Positions 54,141-63,517 are shown, counted from the first letter of the stretch. The stretch: 64,000 nucleotides of DNA from Pantoea sp. Lij88 (GCF_030062155.1 NZ_CP118267.1:496001-560000), one strand, 5' to 3'. Made by a program: numbers and translations. Notes: generated by a model not told the origin, from the letters alone.

Positions 54141-56018
54141 TTAAAACGCGAAGCAGCTGCAGCCGAGCGCGCCCCAGAAGGCGTTATCTTCGGCGACGGG
54201 GACGCTGGAGCCACGGGCGATCTCATGCGAGTGGCGATGAACACCGCACGGGCCGCTGCAGTGGTGCACGGCGGGCATCATGCCTGCACGGCTCTGCGCA
54301 ACCGGCGGGGCGCTGCGATAGTGACCCGGCACCTTCACTACCGGCGACCACTCAGGCAGGACCGGAATCGCAGGAGGTGCATCTGCACCGAACGATCCGG
54401 CGGCATAGACGATATTGCCGTCCACCACGGTCAGCACCGATTCAATGCCTTTGATCTCCTCTTCCGGTACGCTGAAAAAGTCTTTGCTCAGCACCGCCAG
54501 ATCCGCCAGCTGGCCCACTTTAAGCTGACCTTTTTTACCCTGTTCGCTGGAGAACCAGGCGCTGCCCTGCGTCCAGAGCATGAGCGCTGTTTCACGGCCA
54601 AGGCGGGCGTTCACGTCATACATCTGCATGCCGCCCACGGTGCGGCCGGAAACCAGCCAGTAGAGCGCGGTCCAGGGGTTGTAGCTGGCGACGCGGGTCG
54701 CATCGGTGCCAAGTCCTACCGGCACGCCGGTCTCCAGCATTTTCTGAACCGGCGGCGTGTGGCGGGTGGCTTCGATGCCGTAGCGTTCAGCAAAGTATTC
54801 CCCCTGAAACGCCATACGATGCTGCACGGCAATGCCGCCGCCCAGCGCTTTAATCCGATCGATATTGCGCTGAGTGATGGTTTCCGCGTGGTCAAAGAAC
54901 CAGTGCAGGCCGTTGAACGGGATATCGCGGTCGACTTTTTCGAACACATCCAGCATCCGGCTGATCGACTCGTCATAGGTCGCATGCAGGCGGAAAGGCC
55001 AGCGATGCTCGACCAGATGACGGACCACGCGCTCCAGCTCGTCTTCCATGCCAGGCGCTAAGTCCGGACGCGGCTCCAGGAAATCTTCGAAGTCGGCGGC
55101 CGAGAAGACCAGCATTTCACCTGCGCCGTTGTGACGGAAATAGTCGCTGCCCTGACCGGGCGTCAGCATATCTGTCCACTTCTCAAAGTCTTCCAGTTCA
55201 TGACCCGGACGCTGAGTGAAGAGGTTGTAGGCGATACGCAGCGTCATCTGCTTTTTCTGATGCAGCTCAGCGATCACCTCGTAATCTTCGGGATAGTTCT
55301 GGAAGCCGCCGCCCGCATCGATGGCGCTGGTCAGACCCAGACGGTTCAGTTCGCGCATAAACTGGCGCGTCGAGTTGACCTGCTGTTCCAGCGGCAGTTT
55401 CGGTCCTTTCGCCAGCGTGGCGTAGAGGATCATCGCATTGGGACGGGCGATCAGCAGGCCGGTAGGATTGCCGTTACTGTCGCGCTGAATTTCACCGCCC
55501 GGCGGGTTCGGCGTCTCTTTGGTGTAGCCAACCACTTTCAGTGCGGCGCGGTTGAGCAGGGCGCGATCATAAAGGTGCAGCACGAACACCGGCGTGTCGG
55601 GCGCGGCTTCGTTGATCTCATCCAGGGTCGGCATCCGGCGCTCGGCAAACTGGAACTCGGTCCAGCCACCGACGACGCGGACCCACTGCGGTGATGGCGT
55701 GCGCAGCGCCTGCTCTTTCAGCATCCGCAGCGCATCGGCAACCGATGGCACGCCTTCCCAGCGCAGCTCAAGATTGTAGTTCAGCCCCCCGCGAATCAGA
55801 TGCAGGTGTGAATCGTTCAGGCCCGGCACGGCGGTATGGCCCTTAAGATCGACCACTTTGGTGCCGTCGCAGTGAAACGCCATCGCCTCAGCCAGCGTGC
55901 CAACCGCAACGAACTTACCATCGCGAATCGCAACCGCTTCTGCCACCGGATTGCTGCGGTCGACGGTATGAAATTTGCCATGGGTCAGTATTAGTTCTGC
56001 TTTACCCAGCGTAACCAT
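54141..56018 (-). CDS. Amidohydrolase family protein (YtcJ-like) with Cys/His-rich tail
   Basis: The protein has 625 residues, with GAGGAG 5 bases before the ATG. It is a metal-dependent hydrolase of the amidohydrolase_3 (YtcJ/LAF3) group. PGLNDSHLHL provides the first metal ligands, FRLHATYDES and WFFDHAET later ones, and GLGTDATRVASYNPW the catalytic Asp. The last 60 residues go beyond the usual end and are rich in Cys and His (VHHCSGPCGVHRHSHE, then WGALGCSCFAF), as if binding an extra metal. The substrate is unknown. It leads the four-gene operon and is divergent from an isochorismatase-like gene. Confidence 0.85.
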   Translation of the reverse strand: MVTLGKAELILTHGKFHTVDRSNPVAEAVAIRDGKFVAVGTLAEAMAFHCDGTKVVDLKGHTAVPGLNDSHLHLIRGGLNYNLELRWEGVPSVADALRMLKEQALRTPSPQWVRVVGGWTEFQFAERRMPTLDEINEAAPDTPVFVLHLYDRALLNRAALKVVGYTKETPNPPGGEIQRDSNGNPTGLLIARPNAMILYATLAKGPKLPLEQQVNSTRQFMRELNRLGLTSAIDAGGGFQNYPEDYEVIAELHQKKQMTLRIAYNLFTQRPGHELEDFEKWTDMLTPGQGSDYFRHNGAGEMLVFSAADFEDFLEPRPDLAPGMEDELERVVRHLVEHRWPFRLHATYDESISRMLDVFEKVDRDIPFNGLHWFFDHAETITQRNIDRIKALGGGIAVQHRMAFQGEYFAERYGIEATRHTPPVQKMLETGVPVGLGTDATRVASYNPWTALYWLVSGRTVGGMQMYDVNARLGRETALMLWTQGSAWFSSEQGKKGQLKVGQLADLAVLSKDFFSVPEEEIKGIESVLTVVDGNIVYAAGSFGADAPPAIPVLPEWSPVVKVPGHYRSAPPVAQSRAGMMPAVHHCSGPCGVHRHSHEIARGSSVPVAEDNAFWGALGCSCFAF

Positions 56019-56123
56019 AGATGCTCCTCAACGGGGGTGTCCGGCTTAATGCGGGACAGGAAGTGCCGCAGACAACAGGGCACGAATAAGCCGGATTATG
56101 GTGAGCGGGCTGCGGGGGCGTCT

Positions 56124-56163
56124 AGTTATACAGAGGGATACCTATACCTTCGTATAGTTATAC
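56124..56163. promoter_or_regulatory. Candidate operator in the divergent amidohydrolase / isochorismatase region
   Basis: AGTTATAC occurs twice (56124-56131 and 56156-56163), 32 bp apart. Between them CTATAC-CTTC-GTATAG (56142-56157) is a perfect inverted repeat. This cluster of TATAC units lies in the 287-bp gap between the divergent genes and looks like a binding site for an unidentified regulator. Confidence 0.45.
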
Positions 56164-56305
56164 GCAGAGATAATAGTTTGCCGTTGCACGTCGCCCTACA
56201 CTGCGACCAGACAGCCAGCAGCAGGGCGTTAAATCTGCACTGACCGTCTTTTTGCTCCGCGCCGTTTGGCGGAAATTCCGTTACATAACCTCTATGGGTG
56301 AACGC

Positions 56306-56998
56306 ATGTCCAACGCTAAACTTGAAGTCCTCACGCCACATAACAGCCAGATTATCTTCATCGACCAGCAGCCGCAGATGGCCTTTGGCGTGCAATCCAT
56401 TGACCGCCAGGTGCTGAAAAACAACACCGTTGCGCTGGCGAAGGCGGCGAAAGTCTTCAATATCCCCACCATCATCACCACGGTCGAAACCGAAAGCTTC
56501 TCGGGTCACACCTACCCGGAACTGCTGGATGTGTTCCCGGGTCTGGATATTCTGGAGCGCAGCTCAATGAACTCCTGGGATGATCAGAAAGTGCGTGATG
56601 CGCTGGCCGCCAACGGGAAGAAGAAAGTGGTGGTGTCTGGCCTCTGGACAGAAGTGTGCAACAACAGCTTTGCGCTCTGCGCGATGCTGGAAGGCGGCTA
56701 CGAAATCTATATGGTGGCGGACGCATCAGGCGGCACGACTAAAGAAGCACACGACTACGCGATGCAGCGCATGATTCAGGCGGGCGTGGTGCCGGTGACC
56801 TGGCAGCAGGTGATGCTGGAGTGGCAGCGTGACTGGGCCAACCGTGACACCTACGATGCGGTGATGAACATCGCCAAAGAGCATTCCGGTGCTTACGGTA
56901 TTGGTGTGGATTACGCCTACACCATGGTGCATAAAGCGCCTTCACGTCAGAAAAGTGAACACCGTACCCTGGCGCCGGTTCACGCACCGGTCCGCTAA
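56306..56998 (+). CDS. Isochorismatase-like cysteine hydrolase (YcaC type)
   Basis: The protein has 230 residues from the ATG at 56306; an in-frame ATG at 56294 is also possible and neither has a strong ribosome site. The cysteine-hydrolase triad is visible as Asp20 (IIFIDQQPQM), a lysine in GKKKVVVSG and Cys118 (WTEVCNN). A cis-peptide-type SGLWTEV segment precedes the Cys. It resembles E. coli YcaC, an octameric hydrolase of unknown natural substrate. It is divergent from the amidohydrolase operon and followed 61 bp later by two XapX genes, an arrangement suggesting shared control. Confidence 0.88.
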   Translation: MSNAKLEVLTPHNSQIIFIDQQPQMAFGVQSIDRQVLKNNTVALAKAAKVFNIPTIITTVETESFSGHTYPELLDVFPGLDILERSSMNSWDDQKVRDALAANGKKKVVVSGLWTEVCNNSFALCAMLEGGYEIYMVADASGGTTKEAHDYAMQRMIQAGVVPVTWQQVMLEWQRDWANRDTYDAVMNIAKEHSGAYGIGVDYAYTMVHKAPSRQKSEHRTLAPVHAPVR

Positions 56999-57059
56999 GC
57001 GGCGTCCTGCTGATCGGCAGAGGTTGCCGGTCAGCAGAGTAGCATCACAGGAGCGGGTC

Positions 57060-57284
57060 ATGAATCCTCTACTTGTATCTCTGGCTGCCGGGGTAGTGAT
57101 TGGCCTGCTTTATGGCCTGCTGAAGGTGCGTTCCCCGGCTCCGCCTGCGATTGCGCTGGTGGGCCTGCTGGGCATGCTGCTGGGCGGGGCGCTGGTCCAT
57201 GCGTTTTCACCCGCTGAAAAGCCTGCGACTGCCCTGCATCAGCCCGATGTTCCGCCCGTTCCATCCTTATTGCGGAAAAGCTGA
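57060..57284 (+). CDS. XapX domain protein 1
   Basis: The protein has 74 residues, with AGGAG 6 bases before the ATG. Two short membrane helices flank the family motif: PLLVSLAAGVVIGLLYGLLKVRSPAPPAIALVGLLGMLLG contains the SPAPPxIALVGLLGM signature of XapX (DUF1427). The last 25 residues are Pro-rich and soluble. No function is known for the family. It lies between the isochorismatase-like gene and a second XapX gene only 2 bp downstream, so the three are likely one operon. Confidence 0.87.
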   Translation: MNPLLVSLAAGVVIGLLYGLLKVRSPAPPAIALVGLLGMLLGGALVHAFSPAEKPATALHQPDVPPVPSLLRKS

Positions 57285-57286
57285 AC

Positions 57287-57541
57287 ATGTTGAAATCCTA
57301 CATTATTTCTCTCGCGGTGGGCCTGCTCGCCGGGGTAATCTATGCCCTGATCAACGTTAACTCTCCGGCACCACCTATCATTGCGCTGGTGGGGCTGTTC
57401 GGCATGCTGGTGGGGGAACAGTTGATTCCGCTGGCTAAACGTCTGTTCCGGCGACAGCCGGTGACGCTGAAGTGGTTCAGCCATGAGTGTGTACCAAAAA
57501 TCAGTGGGACACCTCCACCCGATGGCGATAACACCCCTTAA
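57287..57541 (+). CDS. XapX domain protein 2
   Basis: The protein has 84 residues, a paralogue of the gene 2 bp upstream. It shares SPAPPIIALVGLFGMLVGEQ and the two-helix layout but has a longer basic tail (KRLFRRQPVTLKWFSHECVP). The tandem pair suggests a hetero-oligomeric membrane assembly, which is an inference. The following receiver gene starts 43 bp later with its own AGAGGAAA site. Confidence 0.87.
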   Translation: MLKSYIISLAVGLLAGVIYALINVNSPAPPIIALVGLFGMLVGEQLIPLAKRLFRRQPVTLKWFSHECVPKISGTPPPDGDNTP

Positions 57542-57584
57542 GTCCTCGCGTGCCGCACGGTGAGGCGTTTCAGAGGAAACCTGC

Positions 57585-57968
57585 ATGACGCTCTCCCGGC
57601 GTATTGTCATTGTTGATGATGAACGCACGGTCCGCAGTGGACTGAGCAATCTGTTGCATTCAGACGGCTACTTAACCCGATCATTTGAATCCGGTGAGGC
57701 GCTGCTGGACGACGACGATGCGCTTTCAGAGGCGGCCATGCTGATCATTGATGTCGGCCTCCGGGGCATGTCCGGTTTTGAGCTATTTACGATCCTGAAA
57801 CAACGGGCCGATCTGCCGCCGGTGATTTTTATCTCGGCGGATTCGGAAGAAACCACGCTGTGGTATGGCATTGCGCTGGGTGCCGTCACTTTTTTGCGAA
57901 AGCCGATTGATGTTGATACGCTGCTGACACTGATCCGTTGCGAGTTATCTCAGGGAGATGTGCGCTGA
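57585..57968 (+). CDS. Stand-alone response-regulator receiver
   Basis: The protein has 127 residues made only of a CheY-like receiver. Asp11 and Asp12 (IVIVDDE), phosphoacceptor Asp56 (LIIDVGLRGMSG) and Lys106 (FLRKPID) are all present, so it should be phosphorylatable. There is no output domain. The stop codon overlaps the next gene's ATG by one base (TGATG), so it is coupled to the giant sensor kinase, its likely partner. Related receivers are close to FixJ-type N-terminal domains and may act as a phosphate sink or relay. Confidence 0.92.
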   Translation: MTLSRRIVIVDDERTVRSGLSNLLHSDGYLTRSFESGEALLDDDDALSEAAMLIIDVGLRGMSGFELFTILKQRADLPPVIFISADSEETTLWYGIALGAVTFLRKPIDVDTLLTLIRCELSQGDVR

Positions 57969-60900
57969 TGAGCCTTCTTTCGGTTAATTTCCAGGAGAGT
58001 GACGACGCAGGGATCGCGATTGAAGATGTCGATACACTGACACCGCTGGCGCACGAGGGCTGTCTGCTCTGGATGCTGGCGCGCCGCCCGTCTGGCGAGT
58101 CAGTGATTATCGCCACCGGACAGAGTGACGATGTCACGTTTCAGGCGACGCAGCGGCTTAAAAATGAGCGCGCGCTGGCCGCGTATCTCTCTCCCCGCTG
58201 GGCCATTACCGCCATCGGCACCACCCGCTACCTCAACCGGTATGCGCTGATTTACCCCCCGTTTCCGTTTCGCACCCTGGCTGACACTCTCTCCACCCCT
58301 CCCGACAACATCGCCGACTTTCTGCAGGTTGCGTTGCAGCTTTGCTACACGCTGGGTCAGGCGCATCATCAGGGCATCGTGCATGGGGATATCAAGCCGG
58401 GCCATTTTTTCATTACTGATGAGGGACGCTTCCGGCTGGGCGGGTTTGGACTCGCCTCGCTGGCGGCGCAGGCGGCGGAGAAAAATAACCTGCGCGCCTC
58501 AGGCGGCACGCTGGCCTATATGTCCCCCGAGCATACCGGCCGCACGCCGCATCCGGTCAGCAGCCTCAGCGATCTCTACAGCCTGGGCGTGGTGCTGTAT
58601 GAATACCTGACCGGTAAGCTGCCGTTTGGCTCACCGGCTGCGGGTGAAGCGGAGTGGATCCACCATCACATCGCCAGCGCGCCCCGGCCAGCCGATCAGG
58701 TCAGAGCGGATGTACCGCCGATGCTCTCGGTGATTCTGCTGCGTCTGCTGGCCAAGTCACCCGCTGACGGCTATCAGAGCGTGCAGGGGCTGATGGCCGA
58801 CCTGCGCCGCTGTCAGGCGACGCTGACAGCGGAGAACACCATCGCACCTTTTACGCCCGGTCTGCAGGAGCGGTTCAGCACCAGTTTCCGCCCCGAAACG
58901 CTGTTCACCCGGCATCCACAGGCCCGCGTGTTGCTGACAACGCTGGAGTCGGTCAACCGCACCGGAACGCAGAGCCTGGTGATGCTGAGCGGTGCGCCCG
59001 GCTCGGGTAAGTCCGCCATTATCGCTTCCGCCCTGAAAAGCCTGCAGCACCGACAGATTCTGCTGGCCGCCAGCAAGGCCGATCAACATTCTCCCGCCGC
59101 ACCCTACGCCGCTGTGGCCTCCGCATTTCGCACGGTCACGCTCTATCTGCTGGGCTTGTCGGCCCTGGAAGTCAGCAAGTGGCGGGGAAGACTGTTGCGG
59201 CTGCTGGGCGGATACACCGACTTAGCCATTGAGCTGGTGCCTGAGTTAAAACAGCTGCTGAATATCCAGAGCTTACCGCCGGTGGTCCGCCATGCGCCCG
59301 ACGCCCGCGAGCAGTTCAATCAGATGGCTTCGGCGCTTATTCAGGCTTTTGCCACACCGGGTCGCCCGCTGGTGATGCTGATTGATGATGTGCACTGGGC
59401 GGATAATGCCACGCTGCAACTGCTGGAAAACCTGATAACCCGACATGAGCATCTGCCGTTTATGCTGGTGCTCGCCTTCCGGGAGGGTGAATCGATGCCC
59501 TGTCCGATGATTGCCGGATTCCTGCTACGGCTCAGAGCGTCAGCACCCCGGGTGGTCGCCCTGACGCCGCAGCCGCTGAGTGTTAAAAGCATCGGGCGCT
59601 GGCTGGCGGGGAGGCTGCATACCCGTCCAGGCGGCAATCGCGAGCTGGCACAGATACTCTTTGAGAAAACCGGCGGCAATCCGCTTTCGATGCAGGAGTT
59701 TTTCCGGCAGGCGGTGGAGGACGGCGTGATTAACTTTCGGCAGAACCCGCCGAAATGGCATTACGACAGGCAGGCGCTGATGGCGCGTCACTACACCGAC
59801 AATGTGGCCTCGCTGGTGCTAAATCAGCTGGCGCGGATGCCGGAGAGCACACGTCAGCTGCTGGGATCGCTGGCCTGCCTGGGAGCCAGTGGCGAGCTGT
59901 CGCTGTTAAGTCAACTCAACGGGACGCCCGTGACGCTGATACAGCTTCAGCTTGAACCGGCCGTCAGCAGCCGGTTCATCACCCTGACCGGCGGGCGCTA
60001 TGCCTTTACGCACGATCGCGTGCATAACGCAGCGTTACTGCTGCCCGACCTCCGGCAGCAACAGCATCTTCATCAGCAGGCGGCGGCCTGGCTGTCCGCA
60101 GCCGTTGCGACTGCGGATAACAGTGAGACACTGTTCCGGGCGGTTTATCACATTGGCATGATTGCTGAACTGCCGCTCGGTGTCGCAGATCGTGAACGTT
60201 ACTACCCCCTCTGTCTGCGCGCTGCGCAGGCGGCAAAACGTGCCGGGGATTATCTCTCGGCGCTGCGCTATCTGCGCACTGCCCAGCGCCTCAGCCTTCG
60301 GATGGTGACTGGCAATGACTTTATGCTGGGCTTTGATGAGGCGGAGTGCGAGTTTCTGCACGGAAATCTTACGACAGCCCAAACGCTCTGTACCCGACTG
60401 CTGAGTGAGCCGGGCACCCTGAGTGAAAAATCACTGGCCGCCTGCCTCTCTGCGGAAATTCACATGCGGCAGTCTGACAACCATCTGGCGCTGGAAACCG
60501 CGCTGGCCTGGCTGGCGGTGTCTGGTGTGCATCTCAACCGGGATCCGGATGACGCGGAGATCGACGCCGCCTGGCTGGCGCTCAGGACCCGGATCGGCGA
60601 TTCGCCGCAGGCCGCTTTTGCCGGATTGCCGCTGAACAGCAATCCCGAAATTGAGTCGGTGCTGAACCTGATGGCCAGCACTATTTTTGTCTCTGCCTAC
60701 GACTGCCCGCAGCTGCATCTGATTCTGGTCTGCCGGATGCTGGAGATGACGCTGGAGCACGGCATGACCGGTGCCTCTGCGTTTGGCCTGGCGTGGTTCA
60801 GCGTGCTGACGGGGGAACGCTATCAGGCCTGGCACCTGAGTTATGCCTGTGGCCAGGTCGCGCGTGATCTGGTGGAGCGGCATGACTTTATCCGCTACAA

Positions 60901-63508
60901 AGCCCGCACGCTGCTGCCGCTGGATCAGGTGGGGATCTGGACGCAGCCGCTGGATGTCGCCGTCGAGTGTGCCCGTGAAACTTTCCGCGTCGCGGTGAGG
61001 CACGGCGATCGCTCTTTTGCCTGTCTCTCATTACGCCATCAGATCATGAACACGCTGACCCGTGGCGATCATCTGGAGTCGGTGATGACCTCCATTGAGC
61101 GCGGACTCGCCTTTACCCGTAAAACGGTTTATCCCGATGTCGGGAACGTCCTGCTGATGCAGAAGCAGCTGGTCATGCAACTGCGTAACAGCAACGGGTT
61201 CAGAGCAGGCGAGCGCGACGAGGCGTTGTCGCTGGTGGCGGGCGGTGAGCCGGGGCCGGTCTCCGGCCCTAAAGCGATGGTGCGGTTCTGGGCGGGACTG
61301 TATCGGGGAATGGCCCATTTCTTTGCGGGTGAATACGGTGACGCGCTGCGCTGTCTGACCGGAATCCAGCTGTTGATTAACGCGGTGCCCGCATATATCT
61401 ACCTGATGGATATGCATTTTTACAGTGCATTATCCCTGAGTCATCAGCCTGATGCTGTTGACAGCGACGCGCTGCGAAACCATCTGGACAAGTTTGCCAG
61501 CTGGGCTGAGCTTAATCCCGGCCTGTTTGCGGACAAATATGCCCTGCTGAGGGCAGAGTGTGCCCGCCTTAAGGGCGACACAGGCGAGGCACTGAAGCAG
61601 TTTGAAAATGCGATTCGTCTTTCCCGCCAGGCCGGATATCTGCACATTCATGCGCTGGCGAATCAGCTGGCGGGCCGATGCTGCAAGGCCTTACGGCTTG
61701 ATACCGCCGCTGATGCTTACATCAGGGCCGCGATGGTCAGCTGGGAGAACTGGGGGGCGCAGGCGATGGTGCGCCAGCTGGAGCAGCATTATCCGCATCT
61801 GGCTGCGCCGGTGCAGAACAGCGCGCTGGCGACCATCCCCTTTACTCAGGATGCCGCTTATTACGATCTGGAAAGTGTGCTGACCGCTGTGCGTGCCCTG
61901 ACGGAGGAGATCAACCTTGATCGTCTGATTCACACCCTGATGCGCATGCTGCTGGAGCGGGCCGGGGCTCAGCGCTGTCGCCTCATCCGGATTCTGGATG
62001 GCAATCTGCCAGAGACGCAGGCCTGGGCGGAAAGCACGGCCGATGGCGTGCGGGTGCAGATTGTCAAAGAGCGACCCGACGCGACCGACCTGCCGCTATC
62101 GGTGCTGTCCGCAGTCATTCGGACCGGGCAGGAGATTCGCACGGGCAAACCCGAGGCGTTCAGTCCATTCAGTCAGGATCCCTACCTGGTCGCTTCGGGC
62201 GCAGCGGTGCTCTGTGTTCCGATGTTCAGGCAGGCCAATATGGTGGGCGTGCTTTATCTGGAAAACCGCCTGATGCCCGATGCGTTCACCGCTGAGCACT
62301 CGCACATTGTGAAAACCCTGAGTGCGCAGGCGGCGGTTTCGCTGGAAACGGCCCGGCTTTACGCGGAACTGCTGGAGGAGAACACCCACCGGCGGCGGGT
62401 GGAGAAACAGCTGCGTGCCAGCAAAACCTCGCTGATGCTCGGCGAAAAGATCAGTCATACCGGTACGTGGCGCTGGGAAGTGACGGAGGACATGATGATG
62501 GTCTCTGAAGAGTATGGCCGGATTCTGGGGCTGCCAGCCGGACAGAAGGGACTGTCGATGGCCGACTTCCTGACCCGCGTTCACCCCGATGACTATGAAT
62601 GTATCAGCGAACTGGTGACGCACAGTGTCAGTCAGGGACGCAGCATGCAGGCTGAGTTCCGGGTGCTGAGACCGGATGGGGAATGTCGCTACATCAAAGG
62701 TATCGGGGAACCGGTAGACAATTTCCCGGAGGTTAAAGAGTACTTCGGCACCATTTCCGACATCACTTCGCAGCGTCTGGCGGAAGACAGCGCGCGTATG
62801 GCGCAGGCGGATCTGGCTCGCGTCACCCGCGCCACCACCGTCGGGCAGCTGACCGCGTCCATCGCCCACGAAATTAACCAGCCGCTGATGTCGATCGTCG
62901 CCAATGCGGGGGCCACGCTGCGCTGGCTGAAGCGGGAACCGCTGATGCTGGAAAATGCCAGCAGGGGGCTGGATGAGATTATCAAAGAGGGCCAGCGCGC
63001 CGGGGAGATCATCCGTGGCCTGCAGGCGCTGACCCGCAAACATGAATCGAGCTTTGCGCCGGAAAACCTGCATCTGATCGCCCGGGACATTCTGGCGCTC
63101 TCCCGGATAGAGCTGGAACGACGCGGGATTTCGCTGGAGCTGAAACTGCGGGCCGCGAAGGCAGATATTGTCTGCGATCGCGTTCAGATTCAGCAGGTGT
63201 TGCTGAACCTGGTGATCAATGCCATCGATGCGATGTCCGACGACCTGCCGCGTGCGGCGGTGTTACGCCTCACCTCAGAAAATCCTGCGCCTGATACCCT
63301 GAGATTTGAGGTGCTGGACAGCGGCTGTGGATTACCTGATGACGTGCGGGAACGGATCTTTGAGTCTTTCTACACCACGAAAAAAAGCGGCATGGGCATG
63401 GGGCTCACCATCAGCAAAGGGATCATCAAAAAGCACTGTGGTGAGTTAGGCGCTGAGAACCGGCCCGAGGGCGGCAGCTGTTTCTGGTTTACGCTGCCGC
63501 TGGGATAG
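57968..63508 (+). CDS. Kinase-like / AAA ATPase / GAF / PAS / sensor histidine kinase giant protein
   Basis: The protein has 1846 residues. Order: Ser/Thr kinase-like domain (about 20-285), P-loop ATPase (about 310-590, Walker A GAPGSGKS at 342-349, Walker B MLIDDVHW with Asp473-474), a long TPR-like helical region (about 600-1300), GAF (about 1310-1470), PAS with PAC (about 1490-1620), and HisKA plus HATPase_c. The phosphorylated His is 1634 in SIAHEINQP. The ATPase lobe has NLVINAIDAM, LDSGCGLPD and GMGMGLTIS. The first domain keeps HGDIKPGHF (139-147) but has GGFG at 158-161 where DFG is expected and no clear VAxK lysine, so it is probably catalytically dead. No membrane helix is seen. The architecture is known in bacteria; signal and target are unknown. 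Confidence 0.9.
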   Translation: MSLLSVNFQESDDAGIAIEDVDTLTPLAHEGCLLWMLARRPSGESVIIATGQSDDVTFQATQRLKNERALAAYLSPRWAITAIGTTRYLNRYALIYPPFPFRTLADTLSTPPDNIADFLQVALQLCYTLGQAHHQGIVHGDIKPGHFFITDEGRFRLGGFGLASLAAQAAEKNNLRASGGTLAYMSPEHTGRTPHPVSSLSDLYSLGVVLYEYLTGKLPFGSPAAGEAEWIHHHIASAPRPADQVRADVPPMLSVILLRLLAKSPADGYQSVQGLMADLRRCQATLTAENTIAPFTPGLQERFSTSFRPETLFTRHPQARVLLTTLESVNRTGTQSLVMLSGAPGSGKSAIIASALKSLQHRQILLAASKADQHSPAAPYAAVASAFRTVTLYLLGLSALEVSKWRGRLLRLLGGYTDLAIELVPELKQLLNIQSLPPVVRHAPDAREQFNQMASALIQAFATPGRPLVMLIDDVHWADNATLQLLENLITRHEHLPFMLVLAFREGESMPCPMIAGFLLRLRASAPRVVALTPQPLSVKSIGRWLAGRLHTRPGGNRELAQILFEKTGGNPLSMQEFFRQAVEDGVINFRQNPPKWHYDRQALMARHYTDNVASLVLNQLARMPESTRQLLGSLACLGASGELSLLSQLNGTPVTLIQLQLEPAVSSRFITLTGGRYAFTHDRVHNAALLLPDLRQQQHLHQQAAAWLSAAVATADNSETLFRAVYHIGMIAELPLGVADRERYYPLCLRAAQAAKRAGDYLSALRYLRTAQRLSLRMVTGNDFMLGFDEAECEFLHGNLTTAQTLCTRLLSEPGTLSEKSLAACLSAEIHMRQSDNHLALETALAWLAVSGVHLNRDPDDAEIDAAWLALRTRIGDSPQAAFAGLPLNSNPEIESVLNLMASTIFVSAYDCPQLHLILVCRMLEMTLEHGMTGASAFGLAWFSVLTGERYQAWHLSYACGQVARDLVERHDFIRYKARTLLPLDQVGIWTQPLDVAVECARETFRVAVRHGDRSFACLSLRHQIMNTLTRGDHLESVMTSIERGLAFTRKTVYPDVGNVLLMQKQLVMQLRNSNGFRAGERDEALSLVAGGEPGPVSGPKAMVRFWAGLYRGMAHFFAGEYGDALRCLTGIQLLINAVPAYIYLMDMHFYSALSLSHQPDAVDSDALRNHLDKFASWAELNPGLFADKYALLRAECARLKGDTGEALKQFENAIRLSRQAGYLHIHALANQLAGRCCKALRLDTAADAYIRAAMVSWENWGAQAMVRQLEQHYPHLAAPVQNSALATIPFTQDAAYYDLESVLTAVRALTEEINLDRLIHTLMRMLLERAGAQRCRLIRILDGNLPETQAWAESTADGVRVQIVKERPDATDLPLSVLSAVIRTGQEIRTGKPEAFSPFSQDPYLVASGAAVLCVPMFRQANMVGVLYLENRLMPDAFTAEHSHIVKTLSAQAAVSLETARLYAELLEENTHRRRVEKQLRASKTSLMLGEKISHTGTWRWEVTEDMMMVSEEYGRILGLPAGQKGLSMADFLTRVHPDDYECISELVTHSVSQGRSMQAEFRVLRPDGECRYIKGIGEPVDNFPEVKEYFGTISDITSQRLAEDSARMAQADLARVTRATTVGQLTASIAHEINQPLMSIVANAGATLRWLKREPLMLENASRGLDEIIKEGQRAGEIIRGLQALTRKHESSFAPENLHLIARDILALSRIELERRGISLELKLRAAKADIVCDRVQIQQVLLNLVINAIDAMSDDLPRAAVLRLTSENPAPDTLRFEVLDSGCGLPDDVRERIFESFYTTKKSGMGMGLTISKGIIKKHCGELGAENRPEGGSCFWFTLPLG

Positions 63509-63517
63509 GCGAGCGGG

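Noticed and set aside
54225..55061. A 278-codon plus-strand frame within the amidohydrolase gene
   Set aside because: Antisense shadow of a conserved enzyme, with His/Arg/Ala-rich translation and no domain.
62096..63073. A 325-codon minus-strand frame within the giant sensor kinase
   Set aside because: It is antisense to the GAF/PAS/HisKA part, which is conserved, and encodes nothing recognisable.
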